From positions 1 to 64,000 of the forward strand of contig JAHCHE010000037.1 in NCBI GenBank assembly GCA_026129905.1: a DNA stretch of 64,000 bases. The letters run 5' to 3'. A model generated the notes under the pieces. The model was not told where the DNA came from, did no database searches, and saw only the letters and a program-made list of their open reading frames with translations. Below are positions 9,053-21,003 of this stretch, piece after piece (the stretch's first letter is position 1; every line of letters starts with the position of its first letter). A program made the translations under genes and the position numbers. This DNA comes from Bryobacteraceae bacterium (lineage in GTDB: Bacteria > Acidobacteriota > Terriglobia > Bryobacterales > Bryobacteraceae).

Positions 9053-12000
9053 ATGGAAGCAAAAATGCACTTTGTCCGATGGAACCCGCAAATGAACAAT
9101 CACAGGCAAAAAGTGACCATTGACGGCAATGAGGCTGCGGCGTACGTAGCCCATAAGATCAACGAGGTCATCGCCATCTACCCGATCACGCCGTCCTCGG
9201 GCATGGGCGAGTGGGCCGACCAGTGGTCTTCGGAAGGCAAACGCAACATCTGGGGCACAATCCCCACCGTCATCGAAATGCAGAGCGAGGGCGGCGCTTC
9301 CGCGGCCCTGCACGGCGCCGTGCAGGCCGGAGCCCTCTCCACCACGTTCACCTCATCGCAGGGTCTGCTGCTGATGATCCCCACCATGTACAAACTGGCG
9401 GGCGAGTTGACGCCGACGGTTTTCCACGTCGCGGCGCGAACCGTGGCCACCCACGCTCTGTCGATCTTCGGCGACCACTCCGACGTCATGGCCGTCCGCC
9501 AGACCGGCTTCGGCCTGCTTGCCGCCGCCGGCGTCCAGGAGGTGATGGACATGGCGCTGATCGCCTCGGCGGCCTCGCTCGAAGCCCGCATCCCCTTCGT
9601 CCACTTCTTCGACGGCTTCCGCACCACGCACGAGGTCGGCAAGATCGAGCAGCTTACCGACGACGATTTGCAGGCGATGATGGACGACGCGCTCATCCGG
9701 AGCCACCGCGAACGCGCCATGACCCCGGATCGGCCCGTGCTGCGCGGCACCGCGCAGAACCCGGACCACTTCTTCCAGGCCCGCGAAACCATCAATCCCT
9801 TTTACCTGGCCTGCCCTACCATCGTGCAGAACGCGATGGACAAGTTCGCCGGCCTCACCGGCCGCCAGTATCACCTCTTCGACTACGTAGGCGCGCCCGA
9901 CGCCGAGCGCATCGTCGTGATGATGGGCTCCGGCGCCGAGACGGCCGAGGAAACCGTGAGCTACCTCGCCGGCCAGGGCGACAAGGTGGGCCTGCTGAAG
10001 GTGCGGCTGTTCCGGCCCTTCTCCGTCGAGCATTTCATCGCCGCCATTCCGCCCTCGGTGAAGCGCATCGCCGTCCTGGACCGGACCAAGGAACCCGGCG
10101 CCGTGGGCGAGCCGCTGTACAGCGACGTGATCACCGCCCTCACCGAGGCGCTTGACGAACGGCCCATGCCCAAAGTCATCGGCGGCCGCTACGGTCTCTC
10201 GTCCAAGGAATTCACCCCCGCCATGGTCAAGACCGTCTACGACGAACTGGCCAAGCCCGCTCCAAAGAACCACTTCACGGTCGGCATCGTCGACGACGTC
10301 ACCCACACCAGCCTGGCCTTCGATCCCGAGTTCTCCACCGAGGACCCCAGCACCGTCCGCTGCCTGTTCTACGGCCTCGGCGCCGACGGTACCGTGGGCG
10401 CAAACAAGAACTCGATCAAGATCATCGGCGAGGAGACCGACAACTTCGCCCAGGGCTACTTCGTCTACGATTCGAAGAAGGCCGGCGCGGTCACCGTGTC
10501 GCACCTGCGCTTCGGTCCCAAGCCACTCCATTCCACCTACCTGATCACCAAAGCGAACTTCATCGCCTGCCACCAGTTTGTCTTCCTGGAGCGGTTCGAC
10601 GTCCTGAAGGCCGCCGTCCCCGGCGCGGTGTTCCTGCTGAACAGCCCCTATCCGGCCGACCAGGTCTGGAACCACCTCTCCCGCAAGGTCCAGGAGCAGA
10701 TCGTCGCCAAGAAGCTGAAGTTCTATGTCATCGACGGCTACGAGGTGGCCAGGCAGGCCGGCATGGGGTCACGCATCAACACCATCATGCAAACCTGCTT
10801 CTTCGCCATCAGCGGCGTCCTGCCGCGCGAAGAGGCCATCGCCAAGATCAAGGACGCAATCAAGAAGACCTACGGCAAGCGCGGCGAAGCGGTCGTCCAG
10901 AAGAACTTCGCTGCCGTCGACGCGGCCCTCGACCATCTGCACCAGGTTCAAGTCCCCGAGCAGGCGACCAGCGACATCATGGTTCCGCCCACGGTCTCCC
11001 CGCGCGCGCCGGAATTCGTCCAGAAGGTGGTGGCGCCCATCATCCGGGGCGAGGGCGACCTGCTTCCGGTAAGCGCCATGCCCAAGGACGGCACGTTCCC
11101 CACTGCCACCGCGGCCTGGGAGAAGCGCAACATCGCGCTCGAGGTTCCCGTCTGGGACGAAAAGATCTGCATCCAGTGCGGCAAGTGCGTCCTGGTCTGC
11201 CCCCACGCGACGATCCGCGCCAAGGTGTACGATAAAGCCGCCCTGGAAGGCGCGCCGCCGACGTTCAAGTACACCGCCGCGCGCTGGAAGGAGTTCAAGG
11301 ACCAGACCTACACGCTGCAAGTGGCGGTGGAAGACTGCACCGGCTGCTCGCTCTGCGTCGAGGTCTGCCCCGTGAAGGACAAGTCCGACGTTAAACGCAA
11401 GGCCGTCAACATGGCCCCGCAGATCCCACTGCGCGAACCCGAGCGGGTTAACTGGGACTTCTTCCTGGGCCTGCCCGAAATGGACAAGCAGCAGATCAAG
11501 CCCCACATCGTTAAGGACACCCAGTTGTTCCAGCCGCTGTTCGAGTTCTCCGGCGCCTGCGCCGGCTGCGGCGAAACCCCGTACATCAAGCTGATGACCC
11601 AGTTGTTCGGCGACCGCGCCATCATCGGCAACGCCACCGGCTGTTCGTCCATCTACGGCGGCAACCTGCCCACCACGCCCTACACCGTCGATGCCGAGGG
11701 CCGCGGACCCACCTGGAACAACTCGCTGTTTGAAGACTGCGCCGAGTTCACCCTGGGCCTCAGGCTCGCCGTCGACCAGCACACGCTGTTCGCCCGCGAT
11801 CTGCTCGAGAAACTCCGCGAACAGGTGAGCGGCGTCCTGGTGGACGAAATCCTCGCCGCCGATCAATCCGCCGACGCCGGCGTCCAGGCCCAGCGCGAGC
11901 GCGTGAAGTTGTTGCGCGAGCGCCTGGCCGGCATCGATTCACCCCACGCCCGCCGGCTGGAAGCCATCGCCGATTACCTGGTGAAGAAGAGCGTATGGGC

Positions 12001-12664
12001 CATCGGCGGCGACGGCTGGGCCTACGATATCGGCTACGGCGGCCTGGACCACGTGCTGTCCACCGGTCGCAACGTCAACATCCTCGTCCTCGATACCGAG
12101 GTCTACTCCAACACCGGCGGCCAGATGTCCAAGGCCACGCCCCGCGGAGCGGTCGCCAAGTTCGCCGCCGGCGGCAAGCCCATGGGCAAGAAGGACCTCT
12201 CAATGATGGCCATGCAGTACGGCAACGTCTATGTCGGCCGGGTAGCCATGGGCGCCAACGACGTCCATACCGTGAAAACCTTCCTCGAGGCCGAGGCCCA
12301 CAACGGTCCCTCGATCATCATCGCTTACTCCCACTGCATCGCTCACGGTTTTGACATGGTCCATGGCCTGGAGCAGCAGAAAGCGGCGGTGGCTAGCGGC
12401 CACTTCCCGCTCATCCGTTACAATCCGGCGCTGGCGGCCGAAGGGAAGAACCCCTTCCAACTCGACTCCAAAGCGCCGTCCATACCGATCGAGAAGTACG
12501 CCTACAACGAGACGCGCTACACCATGCTTGTGCGCAGCGATCCAGAAGCCGCCAAGAAGCTGCTCGAACTGGCGCAACACGACGCGCAAGTGCGCTTCAA
12601 GCTCTATGAACACATGGCCGCGATGCCCGGCAACGGCGCCGGCAAGGAGGTGAAGAATGGCTAA
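9053..12664 (+). CDS. nifJ: Pyruvate:ferredoxin (flavodoxin) oxidoreductase, single-chain
   Basis: This enzyme interconverts pyruvate + CoA and acetyl-CoA + CO2 with ferredoxin or flavodoxin as electron partner. The single 1203-residue chain has the expected domain order. The N-terminal pyrimidine-binding domain contains [14 protein letters not shown]. Domain II and the EKR region follow. Two 4Fe-4S ferredoxin motifs come next: [12 protein letters not shown] near residue 705 and [12 protein letters not shown] near 763. The C-terminal TPP domain contains [31 protein letters not shown] and [15 protein letters not shown]. The outer ATG at 9053 has no ribosome-binding site. The ATG at 9092 ([15 protein letters not shown]) fits the family N-terminus better. 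It overlaps the next gene by 8 bp. Confidence 0.96.
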   Translation: MEAKMHFVRWNPQMNNHRQKVTIDGNEAAAYVAHKINEVIAIYPITPSSGMGEWADQWSSEGKRNIWGTIPTVIEMQSEGGASAALHGAVQAGALSTTFTSSQGLLLMIPTMYKLAGELTPTVFHVAARTVATHALSIFGDHSDVMAVRQTGFGLLAAAGVQEVMDMALIASAASLEARIPFVHFFDGFRTTHEVGKIEQLTDDDLQAMMDDALIRSHRERAMTPDRPVLRGTAQNPDHFFQARETINPFYLACPTIVQNAMDKFAGLTGRQYHLFDYVGAPDAERIVVMMGSGAETAEETVSYLAGQGDKVGLLKVRLFRPFSVEHFIAAIPPSVKRIAVLDRTKEPGAVGEPLYSDVITALTEALDERPMPKVIGGRYGLSSKEFTPAMVKTVYDELAKPAPKNHFTVGIVDDVTHTSLAFDPEFSTEDPSTVRCLFYGLGADGTVGANKNSIKIIGEETDNFAQGYFVYDSKKAGAVTVSHLRFGPKPLHSTYLITKANFIACHQFVFLERFDVLKAAVPGAVFLLNSPYPADQVWNHLSRKVQEQIVAKKLKFYVIDGYEVARQAGMGSRINTIMQTCFFAISGVLPREEAIAKIKDAIKKTYGKRGEAVVQKNFAAVDAALDHLHQVQVPEQATSDIMVPPTVSPRAPEFVQKVVAPIIRGEGDLLPVSAMPKDGTFPTATAAWEKRNIALEVPVWDEKICIQCGKCVLVCPHATIRAKVYDKAALEGAPPTFKYTAARWKEFKDQTYTLQVAVEDCTGCSLCVEVCPVKDKSDVKRKAVNMAPQIPLREPERVNWDFFLGLPEMDKQQIKPHIVKDTQLFQPLFEFSGACAGCGETPYIKLMTQLFGDRAIIGNATGCSSIYGGNLPTTPYTVDAEGRGPTWNNSLFEDCAEFTLGLRLAVDQHTLFARDLLEKLREQVSGVLVDEILAADQSADAGVQAQRERVKLLRERLAGIDSPHARRLEAIADYLVKKSVWAIGGDGWAYDIGYGGLDHVLSTGRNVNILVLDTEVYSNTGGQMSKATPRGAVAKFAAGGKPMGKKDLSMMAMQYGNVYVGRVAMGANDVHTVKTFLEAEAHNGPSIIIAYSHCIAHGFDMVHGLEQQKAAVASGHFPLIRYNPALAAEGKNPFQLDSKAPSIPIEKYAYNETRYTMLVRSDPEAAKKLLELAQHDAQVRFKLYEHMAAMPGNGAGKEVKNG

Positions 12665-13670
12665 CCTGTCTACCAGCTATCTCGGACTCACGCTGAAAAG
12701 CCCCATTGTGGCCTCATCCGGCCCGCTCTGCAAGGACATCGGCCATATCCTGCACATGGAAGACGCCGGCGTGGCGGCGGTGGTGCTCCACTCGCTGTTC
12801 GAGGAACAGATCACCATCGAGAGCCAGGCGCTCGACCGCCATCTCAGCGAGCAAAGCGAAAGCTACGCCGAGTCGCTCTCCTACTTCCCGGACCTGGCCA
12901 ACTACAACATCGGCCCCGACGGTTACGTCGAGCACCTCCGCAAAGCCAAGCAGGCCGTCGACATTCCGATCGTCGGGAGCCTCAACGGCGTCTCCACCGG
13001 CGGCTGGATCCGCTACGCCAAGCTCATTGAGGATGCCGGCGCCGACGCTCTCGAACTCAACATCTACTACATGCCCGCCGATCCCGCCGTCGACGGCGCC
13101 CGGATCGAACAGATGTACACGGAACTGGTCAGCCACGTCAAGGCCAGCATCAACATCCCGGTAGCGGTCAAACTCGGACCGTACTTCAGCTCGATTCCCA
13201 ACATGGCCCGGAAGCTCGACAAGGCCGGCGCCGACGGCCTGGTTCTGTTCAACCGCTTCTACCAGCCCGACCTCGACCTTGAAGCTCTGGAAGTGGCGCC
13301 GAACCTCGTGCTCAGCAACTCCAGCGAACTGCTGATGCGGCTCCACTGGGTCGGCCTCCTCTACGGCCACGTCGGCGCCGACATGGCCATCACCGGCGGC
13401 GTCCACACCGCCCTCGACGTCCTCAAGTCGATGATGGTGGGCGGCCGCGTCGCCATGATGACCTCCGCCCTGCTCCGCCACGGCATCGACTACGTCGCCC
13501 GCCTGGAAGCCGACGTCCTGGAATGGATGGAAGCCCACGAGTACGAATCCATCGAGCAGATGCAGGGCAGCATGAGCGCCCGCAACGTCGCCGAACCGGC
13601 CGCCTTCCAGCGCGCCAACTACATGAAAGTCCTCTCCAGCTACGACGTCCGCACGTCATACTTGCACTAA
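12657..13670 (+). CDS. Dihydroorotate dehydrogenase-like flavoprotein
   Basis: This 337-residue TIM-barrel flavoprotein resembles DHODH class 1. It contains [16 protein letters not shown] at the N-terminus, [36 protein letters not shown] and the phosphate-binding [20 protein letters not shown]. Its start overlaps the end of nifJ, with AAGGAGGTGAAG as the ribosome-binding site inside nifJ. DHOD-like genes behind nifJ recur in other genomes, and this one need not act in pyrimidine synthesis. Sequence conservation of the FMN site is good, but the catalytic loop identity cannot be assigned with certainty. It could be an accessory reductase using ferredoxin. Confidence 0.88.
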   Translation: MANLSTSYLGLTLKSPIVASSGPLCKDIGHILHMEDAGVAAVVLHSLFEEQITIESQALDRHLSEQSESYAESLSYFPDLANYNIGPDGYVEHLRKAKQAVDIPIVGSLNGVSTGGWIRYAKLIEDAGADALELNIYYMPADPAVDGARIEQMYTELVSHVKASINIPVAVKLGPYFSSIPNMARKLDKAGADGLVLFNRFYQPDLDLEALEVAPNLVLSNSSELLMRLHWVGLLYGHVGADMAITGGVHTALDVLKSMMVGGRVAMMTSALLRHGIDYVARLEADVLEWMEAHEYESIEQMQGSMSARNVAEPAAFQRANYMKVLSSYDVRTSYLH

Positions 13671-13695
13671 GCTCAACGCCCCCTCCGCACTCCCT

Positions 13696-13731
13696 GGGCG
13701 CGCCGCCTGTCCCCAACCAGCCGGCGCGCCC
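13696..13731 (+). terminator. Strong GC hairpin after the nifJ operon
   Basis: GGGCGCGCCG (13696-13705) pairs perfectly with CGGCGCGCCC (13722-13731) around a 16-nt loop, 25 bp after the DHOD-like stop codon. It has no T-tract, so it may be a factor-dependent terminator or mRNA-stabilising hairpin. Confidence 0.45.
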
Positions 13732-13839
13732 GGCGTTCTCAGGAACGCGCGGGACTATGCGGGCCCGGAAAATGAACGCTACGCCGTTGACCGCGGGTAA
13801 CCGCAACCTGTCGCCGCCCAAGTTCCAGCGAGTGCCGCT

Positions 13840-14378
13840 TCATTTCAGGTTCCACGGCACTATGCCGGGACCGAGCCGCGACTTCAGGACTTCGCACTTG
13901 TCCTTCGCGAGCAACCGCTTGACCATGGAATATGGAATGCCGGAGAACCCGAAGGCGTCAATGAGGGCGAACGTCGAGGCGATGTTCCCTTTCTCCGTGT
14001 CAAGCTCATCCAGGACACCCGTGAGCTTCTCCGCAAACGTACCGTGCTCAACGCGAAGCTTGAAGTGGGCGGGGAGTTGCAAGGCGCCGATCCGCCCGTT
14101 AAGGTGTGCCACGCGGTCCGGTCGCTCCTCGATGAACCGAACACGAGCTCGCCATCGAGCTTGGCGCGATGAGAGATTGCCGCATCCAGCGCAATAATAG
14201 GCGACCCGGGCTCCCCTCCAGCGTACTCGCCGGGGCCGGAGAACCCGTCGATGTACACGATCCGCTTATTGTACGTCCCGAGGATCGGGAGCCACGCGTC
14301 CAGGTACTTGCGAAGAATTTGGTGCTTCGCGGAGGTGTGCGGTTCTATCGGCCAGAGCGTGTCCCTCGGGATGGCCAC
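13840..14378 (-). pseudogene. tcmP: tcmP (three-Cys-motif partner protein), frameshifted and C-terminally truncated
   Basis: The N-terminus from the GTG at 14378 (TLWPIEPHTSAKHQILRKYLDAWLPILG, then VYIDGFSGPGEYAGGEPGSP) matches the TcmP family. The frame breaks after ELVF at about 14137-14138. Homology resumes in another frame as FIEERPDRVAHLNGRIGALQLPAHF and runs through FALIDAFGFSGIPYSMVKRLLA to a stop at 13840. Family members are normally about 350 residues, so more than half of the C-terminal part is missing. TcmP is usually encoded beside a DUF5131/Gp37-Gp68 gene, as here (14407, divergent). Its biochemical role is not established. This copy is almost certainly dead. Confidence 0.82.
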
Positions 14379-14406
14379 GTGACCATTAAGACACTACGCG
14401 AAGCGC

Positions 14407-15033
14407 ATGGCGCGCCGATTGCGAGCCATGGGCAACAGGAACTACCGGCATGGGTTCGACGTCACGCTCCACCCCCACATGCTCCACCATCCCCTCGCGT
14501 GGAAGTCGCCGAAGCGGATCTTCGTGAACTCCATGAGCGACTTATTCCAGGACGAGGCGCCACTCTCATACATCCAGCGCGTGTTCACGGTGATGAACCA
14601 AGCCGACTGGCACCAGTACCAGATCCTCACGAAGCGTGCTGAGCGACTGGAAGAGGTGAGCGACGAGATCGAGTGGTCACCGCACATCTGGATGGGCGTG
14701 AGCGTCGAGACCGAGAAGTATCTCTCCCGCATCGACCACCTCGTCCGCACCAAGGCCCACCTCAAGTTCGTGTCCATCGAGCCACTCCTGGGGTCGCTCG
14801 GCAAGCTGAAGCTGCGCGGGATCGATTGGGTGATCGTTGGCGGAGAATCCGGGCCGGGAGCGCGCCCAATGAACGCCGATTGGGTGACGGACATTCGCGA
14901 CCAGTGCCGCAAAGCACGCGTATCGTTCTTCTTCAAGCAGTGGGGCGGTGTCCAGAAGAGCAGGACCGGCCGCAGCCTCGAGGGACGGACGTGGGACGAA
15001 ATGCCAGCGCCCGGGCAACTGGCGGCACACTAG
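14407..15033 (+). pseudogene. DUF5131 (phage Gp37/Gp68) family protein lacking its three-Cys N-terminus
   Basis: The 208 residues from ATG 14407 (MARRLRAMGNRNYRHGF, SPKRIFVNSMSDLF, YQILTKRAERL, WMGVSVET, FVSIEPLLGSL, WVIVGGESGPGARPM, SFFFKQWGG, GRTWDEMP) are a good match to the DUF5131 body and intact C-terminus. Family members normally start some 30-40 residues earlier with a segment carrying three conserved cysteines (ending about HCYAERMA). Here the upstream frame reads only RHYAKRM before a stop codon, so this Cys-rich segment is gone. Only 28 bp separate it from the divergent tcmP remnant, so the original intergenic promoter region was probably deleted too. Confidence 0.8.
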
Positions 15034-15120
15034 CCCTGCCTCTCGCGGCCGGAAATGGGCCATCTCCTGGCTCCGCTCTACGCAACACGGACGCTTCCCG
15101 GCGAAGGAACGCCGGTAATG

Positions 15121-15126
15121 TACAAT
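15121..15126 (+). promoter_or_regulatory. -10 hexamer (TACAAT) before the amidohydrolase
   Basis: TACAAT ends 8 nt before the GTG at 15135. The same TGTACAATGC string precedes the gene at 18713. No good -35 box and no Shine-Dalgarno are seen. Confidence 0.5.
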
Positions 15127-15134
15127 GCGTCGTT

Positions 15135-16226
15135 GTGTCCAAACACCACCCCTCTACAAGTTTGATCGTCCTCTTATCTTTGTCCCCGCTGGCGGCGGAG
15201 GACATGCGCGATCTCAAGCTGGCCGACTGGGCGCCGCAGGCCCAACTCGTCGCCAAAACGACCGACATTAAGAAACCGAAATTCCCGGTTATCGACATCC
15301 ACAATCATCTCGGCGACCTCGAAAAAACGAACCATTACCTGGAGGAAATGAACAACGCCGGAGTCTGGCGCTGCGTGAGTCTTGACGCCAACTCGGCGGG
15401 CGACTTCTACAAAGAGCACATTCGCGTCTCGCACGGCGCGGCAAAAGACCGGTTCCTGCTGTTTTTCCGGCCGGATTTCAGCCGCATCGATGAGCCCAAC
15501 TTCGGCGAAAACGAAGCCAGGCGCCTGGAGGAAGCGGTCCGCATGGGCTGCCGCGGACTGAAGATCGCCAAAACGCTGGGCCTCAATCACCGGGACAAGA
15601 GCGGGCGCCTGATCGCGGTGGACGACCGGCGGCTGGACCCGATCTGGGCCAAGTGCGGCGAACTCGGTATCCCGGTGATGATCCACGTTTCCGATCCGAA
15701 AGCGTTCTTCACGCCGCTCGACCGCCGCAACGAACGGGTCGATGCGCTGATGCTGCAACCCACGTGGTCGTTCCACGGCGACCCGTATCCTCCGAAGGAG
15801 GAGATCATCGAGGCCCGCAACCGCGTTATCGCGCGGCACCCGGGAACGGTCTTCATCGGCGCGCATTTCGGCAATCTGCCCGAGGAACTGCACCGGGTGG
15901 CGATGTGGCTGGACGTCTACCCGAACTTCTACGTCGATATCGACGCCCGCATGGGAGAGTTGGGCCGGCAGCCGTATACCACGCGACGGTTCATGATCAA
16001 ATACCAGGACCGCATCCTCTTCGGAACCGACACGCCGCCGAGCGCCGAGTCCTACCGGGTCTACTACCGTTTCCTGGAGACCGACGACGAGTACTTCGAT
16101 CCGAACCCCGCCCACCCCTACCAAGGCCGGTGGATGGTCTACGGCTTGTATCTCCCCGACGATGTCCTGGAAAAGATCTACAACAAAAACGCTCTAAAGA
16201 TCTTGGGGATGTTCAAAGGGCGGTGA
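15135..16226 (+). CDS. Secreted amidohydrolase-2 family metal-dependent hydrolase
   Basis: This 363-residue protein starts with a signal peptide (STSLIVLLSLSPLAAED). The amidohydrolase_2 TIM barrel follows, with the metal-site start VIDIHNHLGDLE, then GCRGLKIAKTLG, MIHVSDPKAFF, FIGAHFGNLPEEL and the C-terminal strand RILFGTDTPPSAESY. These members hydrolyse or decarboxylate carboxylated substrates in the family, and the substrate here is unknown. The frame is open far upstream through the DUF5131 gene, but that part is unrelated. I chose GTG 15135 because it gives the signal peptide and sits 8 nt after a TACAAT box. Confidence 0.87.
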   Translation: MSKHHPSTSLIVLLSLSPLAAEDMRDLKLADWAPQAQLVAKTTDIKKPKFPVIDIHNHLGDLEKTNHYLEEMNNAGVWRCVSLDANSAGDFYKEHIRVSHGAAKDRFLLFFRPDFSRIDEPNFGENEARRLEEAVRMGCRGLKIAKTLGLNHRDKSGRLIAVDDRRLDPIWAKCGELGIPVMIHVSDPKAFFTPLDRRNERVDALMLQPTWSFHGDPYPPKEEIIEARNRVIARHPGTVFIGAHFGNLPEELHRVAMWLDVYPNFYVDIDARMGELGRQPYTTRRFMIKYQDRILFGTDTPPSAESYRVYYRFLETDDEYFDPNPAHPYQGRWMVYGLYLPDDVLEKIYNKNALKILGMFKGR

Positions 16227-16269
16227 CGGTCAGCCGGCCGGTCACCTCACCTGTAGGTTAGGACCACCA

Positions 16270-16503
16270 TTGCCGAGTCCGTCTGACGGCGATCCCCTCC
16301 CCGGCGCCATTCAATCCCTGATGACCTCCCGCGGCTCCTGGACCGGCTCCGCCACCGACCTCGTCTCCGCGCCAGGCCTCTCGCTTGCCCCCAAAGCCCT
16401 CTCCCAGCGCCTCCGCCGTCTTCAACCCGCTCTTGCGGCCCTTGGCCTCTCTCTCGCCTCCCCCCGCACCGGCAAAGCCCGCCGCATCGAGATCACCCAC
16501 CTG
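16270..16503 (+). pseudogene. C-terminal relic of a mobile-element primase/helicase (DUF3987-type tail)
   Basis: In the plus frame, residues read GDPLPGAIQSLMTSRGSWTG, then SATDLVSAPG, APKALSQRLRRLQPALAALG and ARRIEITHL. This resembles the winged-helix-like tail found at the C-terminus of phage/ICE bifunctional primase-helicase proteins (pattern W-T-G-T-A-x-E-L-L ... P-x-A-L-S-x-R-L-R-R-x-A-P-x-L ... G-R-x-R-R-I-x-I). No helicase domain precedes it. The fragment occupies most of the 361-bp gap 16227-16587 and sits 1.2 kb from the tcmP/DUF5131 debris. The family assignment is from memory of the motif only. Confidence 0.5.
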
Positions 16504-16587
16504 GCCCTCTCGCCTCTCTCCTCCTCTTCTCTGCGTCCTCCGCGGCTCTGCGGTGAAGTCTCCAACTCCTCTCTCACACCCGCTCTC
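16504..16587. repeat. Low-complexity CT-rich tract with a CTCTGCG/GCTCTGCGGTGAA motif
   Basis: The tract after the primase relic is CT-rich on the plus strand and contains TCTCTGCGTCCTCCGCGG followed by CTCTGCGGTGAA. Similar strings are commonly seen as dispersed intergenic repeats in soil and planctomycete-like genomes. Only one copy is in this window, so repeat status is unproven. Confidence 0.3.
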
Positions 16588-18684
<2,097 letters not shown>

Positions 18685-18696
18685 CGGAGACCCCTA

Positions 18697-18705
18697 GTGT
18701 ACAAT
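18697..18705. promoter_or_regulatory. Symmetric, overlapping divergent -10 elements (recG / dehydrogenase)
   Basis: AGTGTACAAT contains TACAAT on the plus strand (18700-18705), ending 7 nt before the ATG at 18713. It also contains TACACT on the minus strand (18702-18697), ending 12 nt before the recG GTG at 18684. The shared palindrome is TGTACA. Both genes could be transcribed divergently from one melted region with nearly leaderless mRNAs. Confidence 0.5.
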
Positions 18706-18712
18706 GCCCGTC

Positions 18713-19660
18713 ATGAAGGCTCTTCTATTCCTCGCGCCGCTCGCCGCGGCCGCTTTCGCCGCGGACGTGCGCCTCGGCATGATCGGCACGGACACGTCGC
18801 ACGTCATCGCGTTTACGCAGGCGTTCAACGGACCGCCGGGTCCGGATCATGTGGACGGCGCCAAGGTGGTGGCCGCCTATAAAGGCGGAAGCCCCGACGT
18901 CGAGTCCAGTCACACCCGCGTCGACAAGTACGCCGAAGAGCTGCAGTCCAAGTGGAACATCGAAATCGTCCCCCGGATCGGCGACCTCTGCTCGAAGGTG
19001 GACGCGATTCTGCTCGAAAGCGTGGACGGGCGCGCCCACCTGCCGCAGTTCCGGGAAGCCGTCAAATGCGGCAAGCCGGTCTTCATCGACAAGCCGCTGG
19101 CGGCGACGCTGGAAGACGCCCGCGAAATCGCCGCCATCGCCAAAAAGGCCAACGTGAAGTGGTTCAGCGCCTCGTCCCTGCGCTGGAGCGAAATCGCGAC
19201 GTCGCTGAAGCCGAAAGCGGACGCGGGAGACGCGACCGCCATCACCACCTGGGGTCCTGGTCCCTTCGAGCCGCATCACTACCTGGATCTCTCCTGGTAC
19301 GCCATTCACCCCGTCGAGCTGCTCTACACGCTGATGGGGCCGGGGTGCGTAGAGGTGAGCAGGATCTCCGGCGCCGACGCCGACGTCGTGGTCGGGAAGT
19401 GGAAGGACGGGCGCATCGGCACGGTGCACGCGCTGCGCAAGGGCTACTCCTACGGGGCGGCGGTGTTCAAAGCGAAGGAGACGGCCATCAGCCCGCCCGA
19501 CGCCAAGTCCAGCTACACGCCGATGCTCCGCGAGCTGATCCCGTTTCTCAAGGGCGGCCCGCCGCCGGTCCCGAACGACGAGACCCTGGAGATCTTCGCC
19601 TTCATGGACGCGGCGCAGAAGAGCAAGGAGCAAGGCGGCAAGCCCACGCGCCTGCGATAG
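18713..19660 (+). CDS. Secreted Gfo/Idh/MocA-family oxidoreductase (Sec signal)
   Basis: This 315-residue protein starts with a signal peptide (ALLFLAPLAAAAFAAD). The Rossmann start VRLGMIGTDTSHVIAFTQAF follows, then ILLESVDGRAHLPQF and the signature VFIDKPLAATLEDAREI near residue 130. The motif HPVELLYTLMGPG in the substrate domain is typical of the family. The glycine motif GMIGTDTS is atypical (no GxGxxG), so cofactor binding is uncertain. ATG 18704 is an alternative start, but it overlaps the TACAAT promoter box, so 18713 is preferred. The gene precedes a Tat-type relative by 20 bp and is likely co-transcribed with it. Confidence 0.85.
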   Translation: MKALLFLAPLAAAAFAADVRLGMIGTDTSHVIAFTQAFNGPPGPDHVDGAKVVAAYKGGSPDVESSHTRVDKYAEELQSKWNIEIVPRIGDLCSKVDAILLESVDGRAHLPQFREAVKCGKPVFIDKPLAATLEDAREIAAIAKKANVKWFSASSLRWSEIATSLKPKADAGDATAITTWGPGPFEPHHYLDLSWYAIHPVELLYTLMGPGCVEVSRISGADADVVVGKWKDGRIGTVHALRKGYSYGAAVFKAKETAISPPDAKSSYTPMLRELIPFLKGGPPPVPNDETLEIFAFMDAAQKSKEQGGKPTRLR

Positions 19661-19680
19661 AATCGGGCGGCAGGAAAGCC

Positions 19681-20991
19681 ATGGACCAGAGCAGAACCCG
19701 ACGGACCTTTCTTCAGGCGGCCGCCGCGATCGGGACCAGCCGGTTCCCCATCCGCGGCGCCAGCGACCGCGTCAACCTCGCCGTGATCGGCATCGGAGGC
19801 CGCGGACGCAACCACATCGACGAGTTCTCCACGCTTCCGGAATGCCAGGTAGCCGGCGTCTGCGACGTCAACCAGGCGGCCCGCGAACGCGCCGCGGCGC
19901 AGGTCCAGAAGCTCCGCGGAGCGCAGCCGAAGACCTATTCCGACCTGCGGAAGGCTTACGAGGACAAGGACATCGACGCGGTCTCCATCGCCACGCCGAA
20001 TCACTGGCACGCGCTGGCCGCCATCTGGGCCTGCCAGGCAGGCAAGGACGTCTACGTCGAGAAGCCGGCCAGCCACAACATTTTCGAAGGCCGCCAGATG
20101 GTGGCGGCGGCGAGGAAGTACAACCGCATGGTGCAGGTCGGCTCGCAGGGGCGCACCGTGCAGCACAAGCAGCGCGCGATGAAGCTGCTGCGCGAAGGCG
20201 CCGTCGGGCAGGTGTACATGGCCCGGGGTCTCTGCTACCGCCTGCGCAAGTCGATCGGCCACACGCCCGACGAACCCGCGCCGCCGGGCGTCGACTGGGA
20301 CACGTTCCTCGGTCCCGCGCCGATGAAGCCGTACAGCAAGAACAAGTTCGCCTACAACTGGCATTGGTTCTGGGACACCGGCAACGGGGACATCGGCAAC
20401 CAGGGCGTCCACGAGATGGACCAGAACCTCTGGGGCATCAACCGCTACAAGCTGCCCCGGTACGTATCCTCGATGGGCGGCAAGTACGTCTGGCGCGACG
20501 ACCAGGAGACCCCGAACACGCAGCAGGCCGAGTTCGATTTCGGCGACGCGGAAGTCGTCTTCGACGTCCGCAACATGACCAGCCCGCCCGAAGGCTCCAG
20601 CCCCCTCACCGGCTCCAACTACACCGGCAACATCTTCTTCGGCTCGGAGGGCTACATGGTCGTCGACCCGGAGGGCTTCCGCCTTTACAAGGGCGACAAG
20701 CGCGAGCTTGCCCTGGAGGAAAAGGTGGCGGAAAAGACCCAATGGGCCACCGCCCCGCACATGCGTAACTTCCTCGAGGCGGTGCGGGCGCGCGATCACA
20801 AGCGCTTGAACGCGGACATCGAAATCGGCGCCGCGGCGGCCGCCTTTTGCCACCTGGCGAACATCAGCTACCGCCTCAAGCGCCGGCTCGAAATCGACCC
20901 CGCGACGGAGAAGTTCATCGGCGACGACGAGGCCAACGCCATGCTCACGCGCCCGTACCGCGCGCCCTTCGTCGTGCCGGAAAAGGTCTGA
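19681..20991 (+). CDS. Tat-exported Gfo/Idh/MocA-family oxidoreductase
   Basis: This 436-residue dehydrogenase-like protein carries a twin-arginine leader (RTRRTFLQAAAAIG). The Rossmann motif VIGIGGRGRNHIDEF lies near residues 38-52. After it come VCDVNQAARERA, the family signature DVYVEKPASHNIFEGRQMV near 125, and a long C-terminal domain with WHWFWDTGNGDIGNQGVHEMD, the pattern of planctomycete/acidobacterial periplasmic members. The ATG at 19681 follows AGGAAAG. The frame is open for a further 243 codons upstream, but that is the shadow of the previous gene. It probably acts on a periplasmic sugar derivative together with its neighbour. Confidence 0.92.
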   Translation: MDQSRTRRTFLQAAAAIGTSRFPIRGASDRVNLAVIGIGGRGRNHIDEFSTLPECQVAGVCDVNQAARERAAAQVQKLRGAQPKTYSDLRKAYEDKDIDAVSIATPNHWHALAAIWACQAGKDVYVEKPASHNIFEGRQMVAAARKYNRMVQVGSQGRTVQHKQRAMKLLREGAVGQVYMARGLCYRLRKSIGHTPDEPAPPGVDWDTFLGPAPMKPYSKNKFAYNWHWFWDTGNGDIGNQGVHEMDQNLWGINRYKLPRYVSSMGGKYVWRDDQETPNTQQAEFDFGDAEVVFDVRNMTSPPEGSSPLTGSNYTGNIFFGSEGYMVVDPEGFRLYKGDKRELALEEKVAEKTQWATAPHMRNFLEAVRARDHKRLNADIEIGAAAAAFCHLANISYRLKRRLEIDPATEKFIGDDEANAMLTRPYRAPFVVPEKV

Positions 20992-21003
20992 CGGCCGGGC
21001 GTC

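Noticed and set aside
9353-10675. 440-codon antisense frame within nifJ
   Set aside because: It is a shadow frame caused by GC-rich third positions; nifJ motifs cover the same interval.
14673-15134. Open extension upstream of the amidohydrolase start
   Set aside because: It is out of frame with the DUF5131 gene it overlaps and encodes Arg-rich filler. The signal peptide begins at 15135.
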